From Bosea sp. F3-2 (GTDB taxonomy: Bacteria; Pseudomonadota; Alphaproteobacteria; Rhizobiales; Beijerinckiaceae), in the NCBI RefSeq assembly GCF_008253865.1, contig NZ_CP042331.1, forward strand, positions 1 through 64,000: DNA of 64,000 nucleotides. The letters run 5' to 3'. Each line of letters starts with the position of its first letter. Position 1 is the stretch's first letter. The position numbers and the translations under genes were made by a program. Of this stretch, positions 18,333 to 26,413 are shown in pieces. The notes beneath the pieces are model-generated. The model saw only the letters and a program-made list of their open reading frames with translations, did not search any database and was not told where the DNA came from.

Positions 18333-19076
18333 GTGGAGAACGCGCTTCTCATCGGCCTGTCGCGCCAGGTTGCCCTGGCGCGCGAGCTGGACGTCATCGC
18401 CAACAACATGGCGAATGTCGGCACCAATGGATTCAAGGCGCGCAGCGCGCGCTTCAACGAATTCATCATGCCGGTCGCCAAGGCCGATGCCTTCAAGCCG
18501 TCCGACCGGCCGCTGTCCTATGTCATCGACAACGGCACGCCGATCGACCTGTCGCAGGGCACGATTGAGCAGACAGGCAACCCGCTCGACGTCGCTCTCA
18601 AGGGCGACAACTACCTCGTCGTGCAGACGCCGAGCGGGGAACGCTACACCCGGGCCGGTTCGCTGACCGTCGACCGGCAGGGCCGCCTCGTGACCCAGAC
18701 CGGACTGCCGGTGATGGGCGATTCCGGCCCGATCACCTTCGGCTCCAGCGAATATGCGATGCGCATCGCCGCCGACGGCACGGTGAGCAGCGACCAGGGC
18801 ACGCGCGGCAAGCTGCGCCAGGTCCGCTTCGCCGACCCGACCAAGCTCGTCAGCGAGGGCACCAACCTGTTCTCCGCGACGGCTGCCGCCCAGCCTGCCG
18901 GCCCCGAGGCGCGGCTCGAGCCTGGCGCGGTCGAGCGTTCGAACGTCAAGGCCGTGGTCGAGCTGACCCGGCTCATGGAGGTGCAGCGCAACTACCAGAG
19001 CGTCGCCAACATGATCAGTAAATCCGACGAGCTGCGCAGCCGGGCGATCACGCGCCTGGCGGACCAGCAGGCCTGA
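18333..19076 (+). CDS. flgF: Flagellar basal-body rod protein FlgF
   Basis: This 247-residue proximal rod protein has the N-terminal rod signature ALARELDVIANNMANVGTNG. The central domain includes GNPLDVALKGDNYLVVQTPS, and the C-terminal rod helix includes SNVKAVVELTRLMEVQRNYQ. It starts with GTG (encoding MENALLIGLS) behind GGGAGTTGAG. It is the first gene of flgF-flgG-flgA-flgH and ends 21 bases before flgG. The sigma-54-like site 70 bases upstream probably drives the operon. Confidence 0.95.
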   Translation: MENALLIGLSRQVALARELDVIANNMANVGTNGFKARSARFNEFIMPVAKADAFKPSDRPLSYVIDNGTPIDLSQGTIEQTGNPLDVALKGDNYLVVQTPSGERYTRAGSLTVDRQGRLVTQTGLPVMGDSGPITFGSSEYAMRIAADGTVSSDQGTRGKLRQVRFADPTKLVSEGTNLFSATAAAQPAGPEARLEPGAVERSNVKAVVELTRLMEVQRNYQSVANMISKSDELRSRAITRLADQQA

Positions 19077-19097
19077 TAGCGGAAAAGGAGCGAGCCC

Positions 19098-19889
19098 ATG
19101 CGCGCCATGCAGACAGCCGCGACCGGCATGATGGCCCAGGAGATGAACGTCCAGGTCATCTCCAACAACATCGCCAACGTCCGGACCACCGGCTACAAGC
19201 GCCAGCAGGTGCATTTCCAGGACCTGCTCTACGAGCATTTCCGTCGCGCCGGCTCGGCCACCTCCGACCAGAACACCCAGGCACCGGCCGGTACCTTCAT
19301 CGGCTCCGGCGTCAAGACGGTTTCGACCGGCCGCGTGATGACGCAGGGCAACATCACGCCGACCGAGAAACCTTACGATCTCGCCATCCGCGGCGAGGGC
19401 TTCTTCCGGATCCGCATGCCGGACGGGCGGACCACCTACAGCCGCGATGGTTCCTTCGACCTGGACTCGCAGGGCCAGATCGTCACGCGTGACGGCTACC
19501 ATGTCGAGCCCGGCATCACCGTGCCGAACAATGCGACCAGCGTGAGCATCAACGCGCAGGGCATCGTCGAGGCAATGCTGCCGGGGCAGACCGCGCCGCA
19601 GCAGCTCGGCCAGATCCAGCTGGTGCGCTTCGTCAACAAGGTCGGCCTCGAGTCGATCGGTGACAACCTCTATGTCGAGACCGCCGCTTCGGGGCAGCCG
19701 ATCGATGGTTTCGGCGGCGGCGAGGGCTTCGGCACGCTGCAGCAGAACTATCTCGAAGAGGGGAATGTCCAAGCGGTGACGGAGCTCTCCTCGCTCATCG
19801 CGGCGCAGCGCGCCTATGAGATGAACTCCAAGGTCATCACCGCCGCCGACCAGATGATGTCGGCGACGACCCAGATGTTCCGCGGCTGA
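19098..19889 (+). CDS. flgG: Flagellar distal rod protein FlgG
   Basis: This 263-residue protein starts MRAMQTAATGMMAQEMNVQV followed by ISNNIANVRTTGYKR, the FlgG rod signature. Its centre has KPYDLAIRGEGFFRIRMPDG, and it closes with YLEEGNVQAVTELSSLIAAQ and RAYEMNSKVI. Length matches the family. AAAGGAG lies ahead of the ATG. It follows flgF in the standard order and precedes flgA by 16 bases. Confidence 0.97.
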   Translation: MRAMQTAATGMMAQEMNVQVISNNIANVRTTGYKRQQVHFQDLLYEHFRRAGSATSDQNTQAPAGTFIGSGVKTVSTGRVMTQGNITPTEKPYDLAIRGEGFFRIRMPDGRTTYSRDGSFDLDSQGQIVTRDGYHVEPGITVPNNATSVSINAQGIVEAMLPGQTAPQQLGQIQLVRFVNKVGLESIGDNLYVETAASGQPIDGFGGGEGFGTLQQNYLEEGNVQAVTELSSLIAAQRAYEMNSKVITAADQMMSATTQMFRG

Positions 19890-19905
19890 CCGGAGGCTCC
19901 GCATC

Positions 19906-20961
19906 ATGATCCGCCGCTCCCTGATCGTGCTCCTGCTCTCCGGCGGCGCCGCCCTGGCGGCTCCGCAGCACGGCCAGCAGCATCCGCAGCCCGCGGCGGT
20001 CGCAGTCGCTTCCGCCGTCGCAGCGCCGGCTGCCGCGCTGCCGCGCAAGCTGCAGCTGCGCTCCGAGGTCAGCCTCTCCCGCGACCTCGTCACTTTCGGC
20101 GATCTCATCTCCGGGCTGATGGGCGAGGCTGCTGGAACCGCCGCGTTCCGCGCGCCGGGCCTCGGCGAGACCGGCACGATCCAGGTCACGCGCGTCGTCG
20201 AGGCGGCACGCGCCGCCGGCATCGTCCGCGAGACTTCGGATCTCGACAGCCGGGGCTTCGCCCAGGTGGTGGTGACGCGCGCTGCGCGCCGAGTCACCGC
20301 TGCGGACATCGAGATTGCGGTGAAGATCGGCTTGCAGGAGCGCTTCGGCGTCGATGCCCGCATCTTCGCACTGGCGATTGACGGCGGGGCGCCGGCCGTC
20401 GCGGTCGAGCCCGAGCTCACCGGCGATGTCGGCGTCCTCGATCTCTCCTTCGACGCCCGCTCGCGTCGCCTGCAGGCACGGCTCACCGTGCCCGGCAGCA
20501 TGGCGATGCGACTGAAGCCGCTGCGGATCTCCGGCCAGCTCGTCGAGACCATGGAGGTGGTGGTGCCAAAGCGCCTGATCGCCCGCGGCGAAACGCTCGG
20601 CAAGGACGACGTCATCGTCGAGCGGCGCCCGCGCGACGGGCAGGGCGGCGAGATCATCAGTGACGCCCGCGCGGCGGTCGACAAGGTCGCGCGCCGGGCT
20701 CTGCTTGCCGGGGTGCCGCTGCGCGGCAGCGACGTCCAGCGCGAGGAGATCGTCGGCAAGGGCGACCTCGTCACCATCGTCTACGAGGCGCCGGGCCTGC
20801 TGATCACGCTGCGCGGCCGGGCCAACGAGGCCGGCGCGATGGGCGACGTCGTCTCCGTCACCAACCCCCAATCCAAGCGCGTGCTGCAAGGCAAGGTCAG
20901 CGGGCCGGGACGGGTCTCCGTCCAGCCCACCGCCGCCGGCCGCATCGCCAGCGCCCAGTGA
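19906..20961 (+). CDS. flgA: Flagellar P-ring assembly chaperone FlgA
   Basis: This 351-residue periplasmic protein has a signal peptide (MIRRSLIVLLLSGGAALAAP) and a SAF-type C-terminal region (VVVPKRLIARGETLGKDDVI, then ARRALLAGVPLRGSDVQREE and VTIVYEAPGLLITLRGRANE). FlgA helps FlgI assemble into the P ring. It is longer than the enterobacterial protein (about 220 residues) because of a region at about 45-200 typical of alphaproteobacterial forms. flgI is not present in the window. Confidence 0.92.
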   Translation: MIRRSLIVLLLSGGAALAAPQHGQQHPQPAAVAVASAVAAPAAALPRKLQLRSEVSLSRDLVTFGDLISGLMGEAAGTAAFRAPGLGETGTIQVTRVVEAARAAGIVRETSDLDSRGFAQVVVTRAARRVTAADIEIAVKIGLQERFGVDARIFALAIDGGAPAVAVEPELTGDVGVLDLSFDARSRRLQARLTVPGSMAMRLKPLRISGQLVETMEVVVPKRLIARGETLGKDDVIVERRPRDGQGGEIISDARAAVDKVARRALLAGVPLRGSDVQREEIVGKGDLVTIVYEAPGLLITLRGRANEAGAMGDVVSVTNPQSKRVLQGKVSGPGRVSVQPTAAGRIASAQ

Positions 20962-20966
20962 TCGCC

Positions 20967-21731
20967 ATGGAAACCGCCATGTACGCCAATCGTCTCGCCA
21001 AGCTCTCCGGCCTGCTGATGCTCACCGCCTCGCTCGGGGCCTGCGGCATCGGCGATCGCCTCGCCAATGTCGGCCAGGCGCCGACGCTCTCGCCTGTCGA
21101 GGATCCGACCGCCGCCAAGGGTTACAAGCCGGTGCAAATGCCGATGCCGGCGATGGAGCACGCCTCCTACGCGCCGAACTCGCTCTGGCGCACCGGCTCG
21201 CGCGCCTTCTTCAAGGATCAGCGTGCCCGCAATGTCGGCGACCTCGTCACAGTGAAGGTGAAGTTCACCGATCGGGCGCAGCTCGACAACACCACCAAGC
21301 GCAGCCGCAAGAACGGCGAGGATTTCGGCGCTGCAAGGATCATGGGCTTCGAGAACAAGCTCGACAAGTTCCTGCCGGACGGGTCGAACGCCGGCGAGCT
21401 GCTGAAGCTCGATTCCGAAGGCTCGAGCGAGGGTGCGGGCTCCGTGCGCCGGAGCGAGCAGCTCGCCACCAATGTCGCCGCCGTGGTCACCCAGAACCTG
21501 CCCAACGGCAACCTCGTGATCGAGGGCAAGCAGGAGATCCGCGTCAATTTCGAGATCCGCGAGCTGATCGTCGCCGGCGTGATCCGGCCGGAGGACATCG
21601 AGTCGGACAACACGATCGACTCGACCAAGATCGCCCAGGCCCGCATCGCCTATGGCGGCCGCGGCCAGATCACCGATGTCCAGCAGCCGCGCTACGGCCA
21701 GCAGGTGATGGATATCCTGCTGCCCTTCTGA
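20967..21731 (+). CDS. flgH: Flagellar L-ring lipoprotein FlgH
   Basis: The protein has a lipoprotein signal (LMLTASLGAC) and the L-ring domain: NSLWRTGSRAFFKDQRARNV, VGDLVTVKVKFTDRAQLDNT, NLPNGNLVIEGKQEIRVNFE and GVIRPEDIESDNTIDSTKIA. FlgH forms the outer-membrane ring around the rod. ATG at 20967 gives about 254 residues; GTG at 20958 would overlap the flgA stop, and ATG at 20979 would give the shortest signal peptide. It is the last gene of the operon, before the terminator at 21868. Confidence 0.94.
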   Translation: METAMYANRLAKLSGLLMLTASLGACGIGDRLANVGQAPTLSPVEDPTAAKGYKPVQMPMPAMEHASYAPNSLWRTGSRAFFKDQRARNVGDLVTVKVKFTDRAQLDNTTKRSRKNGEDFGAARIMGFENKLDKFLPDGSNAGELLKLDSEGSSEGAGSVRRSEQLATNVAAVVTQNLPNGNLVIEGKQEIRVNFEIRELIVAGVIRPEDIESDNTIDSTKIAQARIAYGGRGQITDVQQPRYGQQVMDILLPF

Positions 21732-22100
21732 CCCCACTTTCCGAAATCCGGACGGCGCGGAACGCTCCCCCTTGTCTCCGCGCCGGTCCGGCCGGCGGTC
21801 TCTCCCGAGCCGCCGACAGCCCCGGCCGCCCGCCACGCTCCCCAAGCTTCAAAGGTTGGCGGCCAGAAGCCCCGCGTTCTCTCGACGCGGGGCTTTTCCG
21901 TTGGGCGGTTGTGTGCGGAATGTCCGAGATGGGCTGGGATGCTGACGCTTCGGCGTGCTCCGGGGCTAGATGCGGACCGCCCCTGCACAGGTGTCAGTTT
22001 GGCCCACTATCACAGCCGCCAAGGCGACATTGCCTCGCGGCGCTCGCGATTGCAGATTTTCTGTTCGCCGATCTATTCCCTGTGTCCCGTCTCACCCCGA
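21732..22100. other. Gene-free stretch with the flgH-side terminator
   Basis: Apart from the hairpin at 21868-21897 this region holds only shadow reading frames with poor composition. The part at 21900-22100 shows no repeat or promoter element that I recognise. Confidence 0.5.
21868..21897 (+). terminator. Rho-independent terminator after flgH
   Basis: AGCCCCGCG and CGCGGGGCT form a perfect 9-base stem around a 9-base loop, followed by TTTT. It lies 136 bases past the flgH stop and closes the flgFGAH operon. Confidence 0.85.
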
Positions 22101-22286
22101 TCAGCGATCTGCCAGAATTTCAGCCACGCGCTTTCTCACCTCGAGCCAGTAGCGCTCTCCGTTCTCGTCCTGCTTCTCGACTATTAATTCCAGTGCATCG
22201 GTAGCGAAGAGAAACGCCGAGCGGCCGTGGCTCGCAACGAGGTGTTCCGCCATTTCATCTGGCGGTAGAGCGTCCCAATCCGACAT
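22101..22286 (-). CDS. Small hypothetical protein, 61 residues
   Basis: The frame encodes MSDWDALPPDEMAEHLVASH, FATDALELIVEKQDE and WLEVRKRVAEILADR: an acidic, soluble, mostly helical protein without signal or membrane segment. Its amino-acid balance is that of a real protein and differs from the Arg/Pro/Ser-rich shadow frames nearby. No clear ribosome-binding site is seen. No function is assigned. It stands alone on the minus strand between the flgH terminator and dksA. Confidence 0.55.
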   Translation of the reverse strand: MSDWDALPPDEMAEHLVASHGRSAFLFATDALELIVEKQDENGERYWLEVRKRVAEILADR

Positions 22287-22443
22287 GCGGCCCCGCTAAA
22301 GCAATGTTGCCCAGGCGATGGTCACCTAAATCCTCAGCCCAACGTTCAAGTGACCGGCGCAGATTGTAGCGGCAACCACCGCGGAATGAAGGTCCGAGTT
22401 GGGTCGAAAGCCTCCATTCCACCGCAGCCGCCAACTCATGCAG

Positions 22444-22473
22444 AAAGGCCCCGCGCCATGGGTGCGGGGCCTG
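22444..22473 (-). terminator. Rho-independent terminator after dksA
   Basis: On the minus strand AGGCCCCGC and GCGGGGCCT form a perfect 9-base stem with a 9-base loop, followed by TTCTG. It begins 29 bases past the dksA stop. Confidence 0.75.
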
Positions 22474-22501
22474 TCAAAATGCCGAAGCTGGTGTGCCGCG
22501 G

Positions 22502-22924
22502 TCAGTCGTCGCGGAAGACGCGCTCGTTGCGCTCGTGGCGCTCCTGAGCTTCGAGCGATAACGTCGCGATCGGACGGGCTTCCAGGCGCTTCAGCGAGAT
22601 CGGCTCGCCGGTTTCCTCGCAATAGCCGTACGAACCATCGTCGATGCGGGCGATGGCGGCGTCGATCTTGGCGATCAGCTTGCGCTGGCGGTCGCGGGCG
22701 CGCAGCTCAATGGCCCTGTCGGTTTCGGATGAGGCCCTGTCGGCGATGTCAGGGTGATTCTCGCTCTCGCTCTGCAGCGTGACGAGGGTTTCCTTCGCCT
22801 CCTTCAGGATCTCGTCCTTCCAGGCGAGGAGCTTGCCGCGGAAATACTCACGTTGACGATCGTTCATGAACGGCTCGTCATCGCTCGGCTTGTAGTCCGC
22901 ATCGAGGATGATCTGCTTCGACAT
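22502..22924 (-). CDS. dksA: RNA polymerase-binding transcription factor DksA
   Basis: This 140-residue protein has a coiled coil (about 25-110: REYFRGKLLAWKDEILKEAK, then DIADRASSETDRAIELRARD with the coiled-coil tip D-x-x-D-x-A). The C-terminal zinc-finger region reads YGYCEETGEPISLKRLEARP. DksA with ppGpp resets rRNA and amino-acid promoters. Only one Cys remains of the four that bind zinc in the E. coli protein, as in other alphaproteobacterial DksA proteins, so zinc binding is probably lost. It is monocistronic, with its own terminator. Confidence 0.93.
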   Translation of the reverse strand: MSKQIILDADYKPSDDEPFMNDRQREYFRGKLLAWKDEILKEAKETLVTLQSESENHPDIADRASSETDRAIELRARDRQRKLIAKIDAAIARIDDGSYGYCEETGEPISLKRLEARPIATLSLEAQERHERNERVFRDD

Positions 22925-23107
22925 GGGCGCGCTCTCTGAGTTGTCCGCTCACGCGCCCATCGGCTTTGCCGCGGGAGGGTGAGCCGATTTGGCGCCCTTA
23001 TAGCGATCCGTTTCAAACGGAACAATCGCTTCCGACATGGCATCAACCGCTTCGTGATCGGGGCCTGCCGAAAGGCAGAAAAGGCGGATAAAATCGCGAT
23101 TTTCTGA

Positions 23108-24244
23108 CTATTTCTCGAGCTTTCCGATCGCATCCGCGATATCGGCCTCGACCAGCCGGGCAATGGGCTGGCGATAATGGCTGTGGTCGAAGAACAGATT
23201 CGGGTCGCGCAGAGCGGGTCGATCGACTCGCCAATCGACCAGAGCCGTGTTGGGGCGGCGGGCGGCGAGGTCGGCGAAAGCCTTGCGGCAGGCTGCGTCG
23301 GCGGCGGCATCCGGCGTGTCGGGCTTCGAGAGCGCGCTGACATAGACCGGCGGGCGCACGAGAATCAGCGCCGTCTCAGGCGGGGCCGACTTCATCAACT
23401 CCTCGAGCCCCGTCGCAGCGGGGAAGGGACCGTCGACGTTGCCGCCGCCGGCGGTGACCGGCTCTTCCAGGCGCGCGCGCAGTTCGGGGCGCTGGTGAAA
23501 GCCCTGAAGCTCATAGTCGGCTTCGTAGTTCCAGTAGCCGTCGGGCCGGCCGCGCTCGGCCTTTTTCGAGGTGAGGTAGGCGAAGCGGCGCGGAACCTCT
23601 TCGATCAGGTCGTAGCGCATCAGTCCGGCGACGTAGTCGAGCGTGCTGCGGGAGAGCAACCAGAACGGAAAGGGCTTTTCGTTCGGAAAGCGCGGGTTTG
23701 GGGTGCACCAGTACTGGTCGATACCGACGACGATCGCCTTCGGCGGCACCTGCCGGTGGTGGCGCAGGAACCAGTCGAGCGTCGCCAGCTGCTCCTTCGG
23801 CATGGTCGCGGGTGCGATCAGCGAGACGAAGGGAATGCCGGTTCTCTTTCGCAGCTCCTCCGGCGAGATCAGCTGGATATGCGAGTTGCCGAAGATCGCG
23901 CCGGTGAATTGTGGATCACGTCCGCGGCTGGCCAGGGCCGTGCGCGGCCCCTGCGGGCGCACGCCCTCCTTCAAGGCCAGCGGGGTGCGGCCGGAATCAT
24001 AGGGATCGAGCAGGAATGCGACCGTCAGGAAGGCGGCGGAGACCAGCGCGGCCGCCGCAAGCAGCGTCGCGATGAAGTTCGTCCATCTGGAGCATTTCCG
24101 CGTTTCTCCGAATCGCGGACATGCTCCAGGTCTTTGTTTGATCGCATTTTCTTCACGCGAACCGGTGTCCACTTCGCTCGAAAATGCCCTAGCCGCCTGA
24201 GCTGGCGTGCCGGCCGGCTCAGAACTGGAAGTAGATGAACTCAT
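23108..24244 (-). CDS. SGNH-like membrane-anchored acyltransferase partner of MBOAT, N-terminus carrying a palindromic repeat
   Basis: After a helix (ATLLAAAALVSAAFLTVAFL) this protein has an extracytoplasmic domain with FGNSHIQL (block with the nucleophile Ser) and, near the C-terminus, FFDHSHY (a D-x-x-H dyad). These are SGNH-hydrolase features of AlgJ/AlgX/DltD-like partners. It overlaps the MBOAT gene by 26 bases and probably completes O-acyl transfer onto a surface polymer. No ATG, GTG or TTG lies in frame between the repeat at 24090-24190 and the helix, so translation must begin at ATG 24244 or at a GTG inside the repeat. Residues of about 20-52 therefore come from the repeat. Total length is 378 residues from 24244. 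Confidence 0.8.
   Translation of the reverse strand: MSSSTSSSEPAGTPAQAARAFSSEVDTGSREENAIKQRPGACPRFGETRKCSRWTNFIATLLAAAALVSAAFLTVAFLLDPYDSGRTPLALKEGVRPQGPRTALASRGRDPQFTGAIFGNSHIQLISPEELRKRTGIPFVSLIAPATMPKEQLATLDWFLRHHRQVPPKAIVVGIDQYWCTPNPRFPNEKPFPFWLLSRSTLDYVAGLMRYDLIEEVPRRFAYLTSKKAERGRPDGYWNYEADYELQGFHQRPELRARLEEPVTAGGGNVDGPFPAATGLEELMKSAPPETALILVRPPVYVSALSKPDTPDAAADAACRKAFADLAARRPNTALVDWRVDRPALRDPNLFFDHSHYRQPIARLVEADIADAIGKLEK
24090..24190 (-). repeat. Composite two-hairpin palindromic repeat (copy 1)
   Basis: On the minus strand this 101-base element is nearly identical to 45150-45251. It consists of a palindrome built on TTTTCGAGCGAAGTGGACAC with CCGGTTCGCGTGAAGAAAA, a spacer AAACAAAGACCT, and a second palindrome TCCGCGATTCGGAGAAACGC ending in GGAAATGCTCC. 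I count about seven differences between the copies. It lies inside the N-terminal coding frame of the SGNH gene. Confidence 0.9.
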
Positions 24245-25592
24245 AATTCGCGTCTTCGCCGATCTTCAGCAGGATGATGACGAACAGGAGCCCGGTCAGC
24301 ACTGCGATCCAGCGGGCCGGCGGCAGCTTGTGGACGAGGTTCCAGGCGGTCGGGCCGATGATGGCGAAAGCCGCCGCAGGCACCAGCGCGCGCCATTTGA
24401 AGCCAGTCCCGATCGGGGCGAGGCCGAACAGCCCCTTGTAGATGGTCAGCGCCGCCTCGAAGGTCGAAGCCCGGAACAACACCCAGCACAGCACAACGAA
24501 GAGGAAGGTCAGGAGCCAGCCGAGCGGCGCCGGCATTGGCCAGCCGGCGCGGCGCCAGAACAGCGCGACAATCAGTGCGAGCCCGTGGGCGACGCCCCAG
24601 GCGACGAAGGTGAGGCCGGCGCCGTGCCAGAGGCCGCCGAGCGCCATGGTGGCGAAGAGTGCCCAGACCTGGGTCGGCAGGCCAGATCGGGAGCCGCCGA
24701 GCGGGATATAGAGATAGTCGCGCAGGAAACGCGACAGCGTCATGTGCCAGCGCCGCCAGAAATCCTGGATGCTCTGCGAGCGATAGGGCACCTCGAAGTT
24801 CTGCGGCAGGACTATGCCGAAGAGCAGGGCAAGGCCCAGCGCCATGTCGGTGTAGCCGGAGAAGTCGAAATAGATCTGGAAGGTGAAGGCGAGCGTCGCC
24901 TGCCAGGCTTCCACGAAGCTGACGATCTTGCCGGCCGCCGCGGCGGCGAAGACCGGGTTGGCATATTCCGCCAGCGGATCGCCGATCAGCACTTTCTTGG
25001 CGAGGCCGAAGGTCAGGAGCATCAGCCCGCGCGCGATGCGCTCGGCGGCATCAGGCCGCTGGTAGGGCCGCTCGTCGAGCTGATGCATGATCTCGCGCCA
25101 GCGCACCAGCGGGCCGGCGAGCACCTGCGGGAAGAAGGCGATGTAGAGCGCGTAGCGGACGAGATCATAGCGCGGCGCCTGGCCGCGCCGCAGATCCGTC
25201 AGGTACATGATGTGGTGGAAGGTGAAGAAGGAGATGCCGAGCGGCAGCGCGATGTCGAACTTCGGCGCCGGCAATCCGGGAATCATTCCAGCGAGACCGA
25301 CGAAGAAGTTGAAGTACTTGAACACCGCCAGGACGGCGAGGTTCAGCGCGATGGCGAGCGTGATGAGCCCGCTCGACTTCGTCTTCAGGAACGCCTCGGC
25401 GATCAGCCAGTTCACTCCGACGGAAAGCGCGAGCAGCGGCAGGAAGCGCCAGTCCCAATAGCCGTAGAAGGCGAAGGACAGCACGACCAGCACTGGCAGC
25501 CGCCATTGCGGCGCGAAGCGCTCGGCCAACCAGTGCAGGGCTAGCGCCAGCGGCAGAAAGGCGAGCAGGAAAGCGAAGGAGTTGAAAAGCAT
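24219..25592 (-). CDS. MBOAT-family O-acyltransferase (AlgI-like)
   Basis: This 457-residue polytopic protein carries the membrane-bound O-acyltransferase signatures: LGISFFTFHHIMYLTDLRRG, FDFSGYTDMALGLALLFGI, NFEVPYRSQSIQDFWRRWHM, TLSRFLRDYLYIPLGGSR and the catalytic His in GGLWHGAG. Such proteins pass acyl, usually acetyl, groups across the membrane for O-acetylation of an exopolysaccharide or cell-wall polymer. The SGNH gene overlaps its 3' end, giving the usual two-protein system. No polysaccharide biosynthesis genes are adjacent, so the acceptor is unknown. Confidence 0.92.
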   Translation of the reverse strand: MLFNSFAFLLAFLPLALALHWLAERFAPQWRLPVLVVLSFAFYGYWDWRFLPLLALSVGVNWLIAEAFLKTKSSGLITLAIALNLAVLAVFKYFNFFVGLAGMIPGLPAPKFDIALPLGISFFTFHHIMYLTDLRRGQAPRYDLVRYALYIAFFPQVLAGPLVRWREIMHQLDERPYQRPDAAERIARGLMLLTFGLAKKVLIGDPLAEYANPVFAAAAAGKIVSFVEAWQATLAFTFQIYFDFSGYTDMALGLALLFGIVLPQNFEVPYRSQSIQDFWRRWHMTLSRFLRDYLYIPLGGSRSGLPTQVWALFATMALGGLWHGAGLTFVAWGVAHGLALIVALFWRRAGWPMPAPLGWLLTFLFVVLCWVLFRASTFEAALTIYKGLFGLAPIGTGFKWRALVPAAAFAIIGPTAWNLVHKLPPARWIAVLTGLLFVIILLKIGEDANYEFIYFQF

Positions 25593-25705
25593 CGGGCGGG
25601 ATGGGTGAGAGAATGGCTGCCGCCTTAACCCATTCTCCGGCGCAAGTCATGTCATGGAGCCGGGGAATTGCCTGAAGAGCGGAGCGCAGCTTCGTTGCTG
25701 AATTT

Positions 25706-25721
25706 AATCAATCGATTGATT
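25706..25721. promoter_or_regulatory. Perfect 16-base palindrome, probable TetR (CecR-like) operator
   Basis: AATCAATCGATTGATT is self-complementary and lies 30 bases upstream of the tetR start codon, just where an autoregulatory operator is expected. Its AT-rich composition contrasts with the surroundings, so it may overlap the promoter of the tetR-hlyD-ABC operon. Confidence 0.75.
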
Positions 25722-25750
25722 GAGGTCGGCGAGAAGAGTATTCTTCCGGC

Positions 25751-26413
25751 ATGATCGCGATATCAGATGCAGACCGTGGAACACGGGAGGCGCTGATCCG
25801 CGCGGGGCTGGAGCTGTTCGGCAGGAACGGCTTCGACGCGAGCTCGATCCGCGAAATCGCACAGACCGCGGGCGTCAACAGCGCCGGTATCGCCTATCAT
25901 TTTGGGGGGAAGGGCGGTCTGCGCCGGGCCTGTGCCGAGGCGATCGTCGCCACGATGCGGGAGAGGGTGCTCGGGCAGGATCAGCTCGCGCCCTTGCCGC
26001 CGGCGTTGCATCCGGATGTGGCCTTGGAGGCTGTGCTCATAGCGGTCAGCCGCGTGATCGCCTTTGCCACCCGTGCTCCCGAGAGCGAGGCGATCGCACG
26101 CTTCGTCGTTCGCGAGATGATGGAGCCGTCTCCCGCCTTCGATCTGCTCTACGAGGGCATGGTGGGGCCGATTCATGGCCGGCTCTGCGCGCTGTGGGGC
26201 ATGGCAACCGGCAGGGATCCCGAAGCGCCGGGAACCAAGCTCGCCGTTTTCGCGATGATTGGTCAGGTCCTCTACTTCCGGCTCGCAAGGCCCGCCGTCA
26301 TCCGGCGCATGGAATGGCAAGCGATCGGTGAGGTCGAGAGCGAAGCCATCGCCAGCACTATCCGCGCGGCGGTCACCGCCTCGGTTCTGGCAGCGCGAGG
26401 AGAACGCTCATGA
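25751..26413 (+). CDS. TetR-family regulator of the CecR/CerR type
   Basis: This 220-residue protein has a TetR DNA-binding domain at residues 8-55 (REALIRAGLELFGRNGFDAS, then IREIAQTAGVNSAGIAYHF). The C-terminal region (about 85-210, with FVVREMMEPSPAFDLLYEGM) is of the CerR/CecR (YbiH) type. In E. coli CecR controls the ybhGFSR exporter genes; here the next three genes are the equivalent exporter, coupled by ATGA at 26410. The perfect palindrome at 25706 is the likely operator. The inducer is unknown. Confidence 0.92.
   Translation: MIAISDADRGTREALIRAGLELFGRNGFDASSIREIAQTAGVNSAGIAYHFGGKGGLRRACAEAIVATMRERVLGQDQLAPLPPALHPDVALEAVLIAVSRVIAFATRAPESEAIARFVVREMMEPSPAFDLLYEGMVGPIHGRLCALWGMATGRDPEAPGTKLAVFAMIGQVLYFRLARPAVIRRMEWQAIGEVESEAIASTIRAAVTASVLAARGERS

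Noticed and set aside
18126..20777. Minus-strand open frame of 883 codons across flgF and flgG
   Set aside because: It lies antisense to flgF, flgG and part of flgA, whose motifs are unmistakable. The Ser/Arg/Pro-rich product has no domain.
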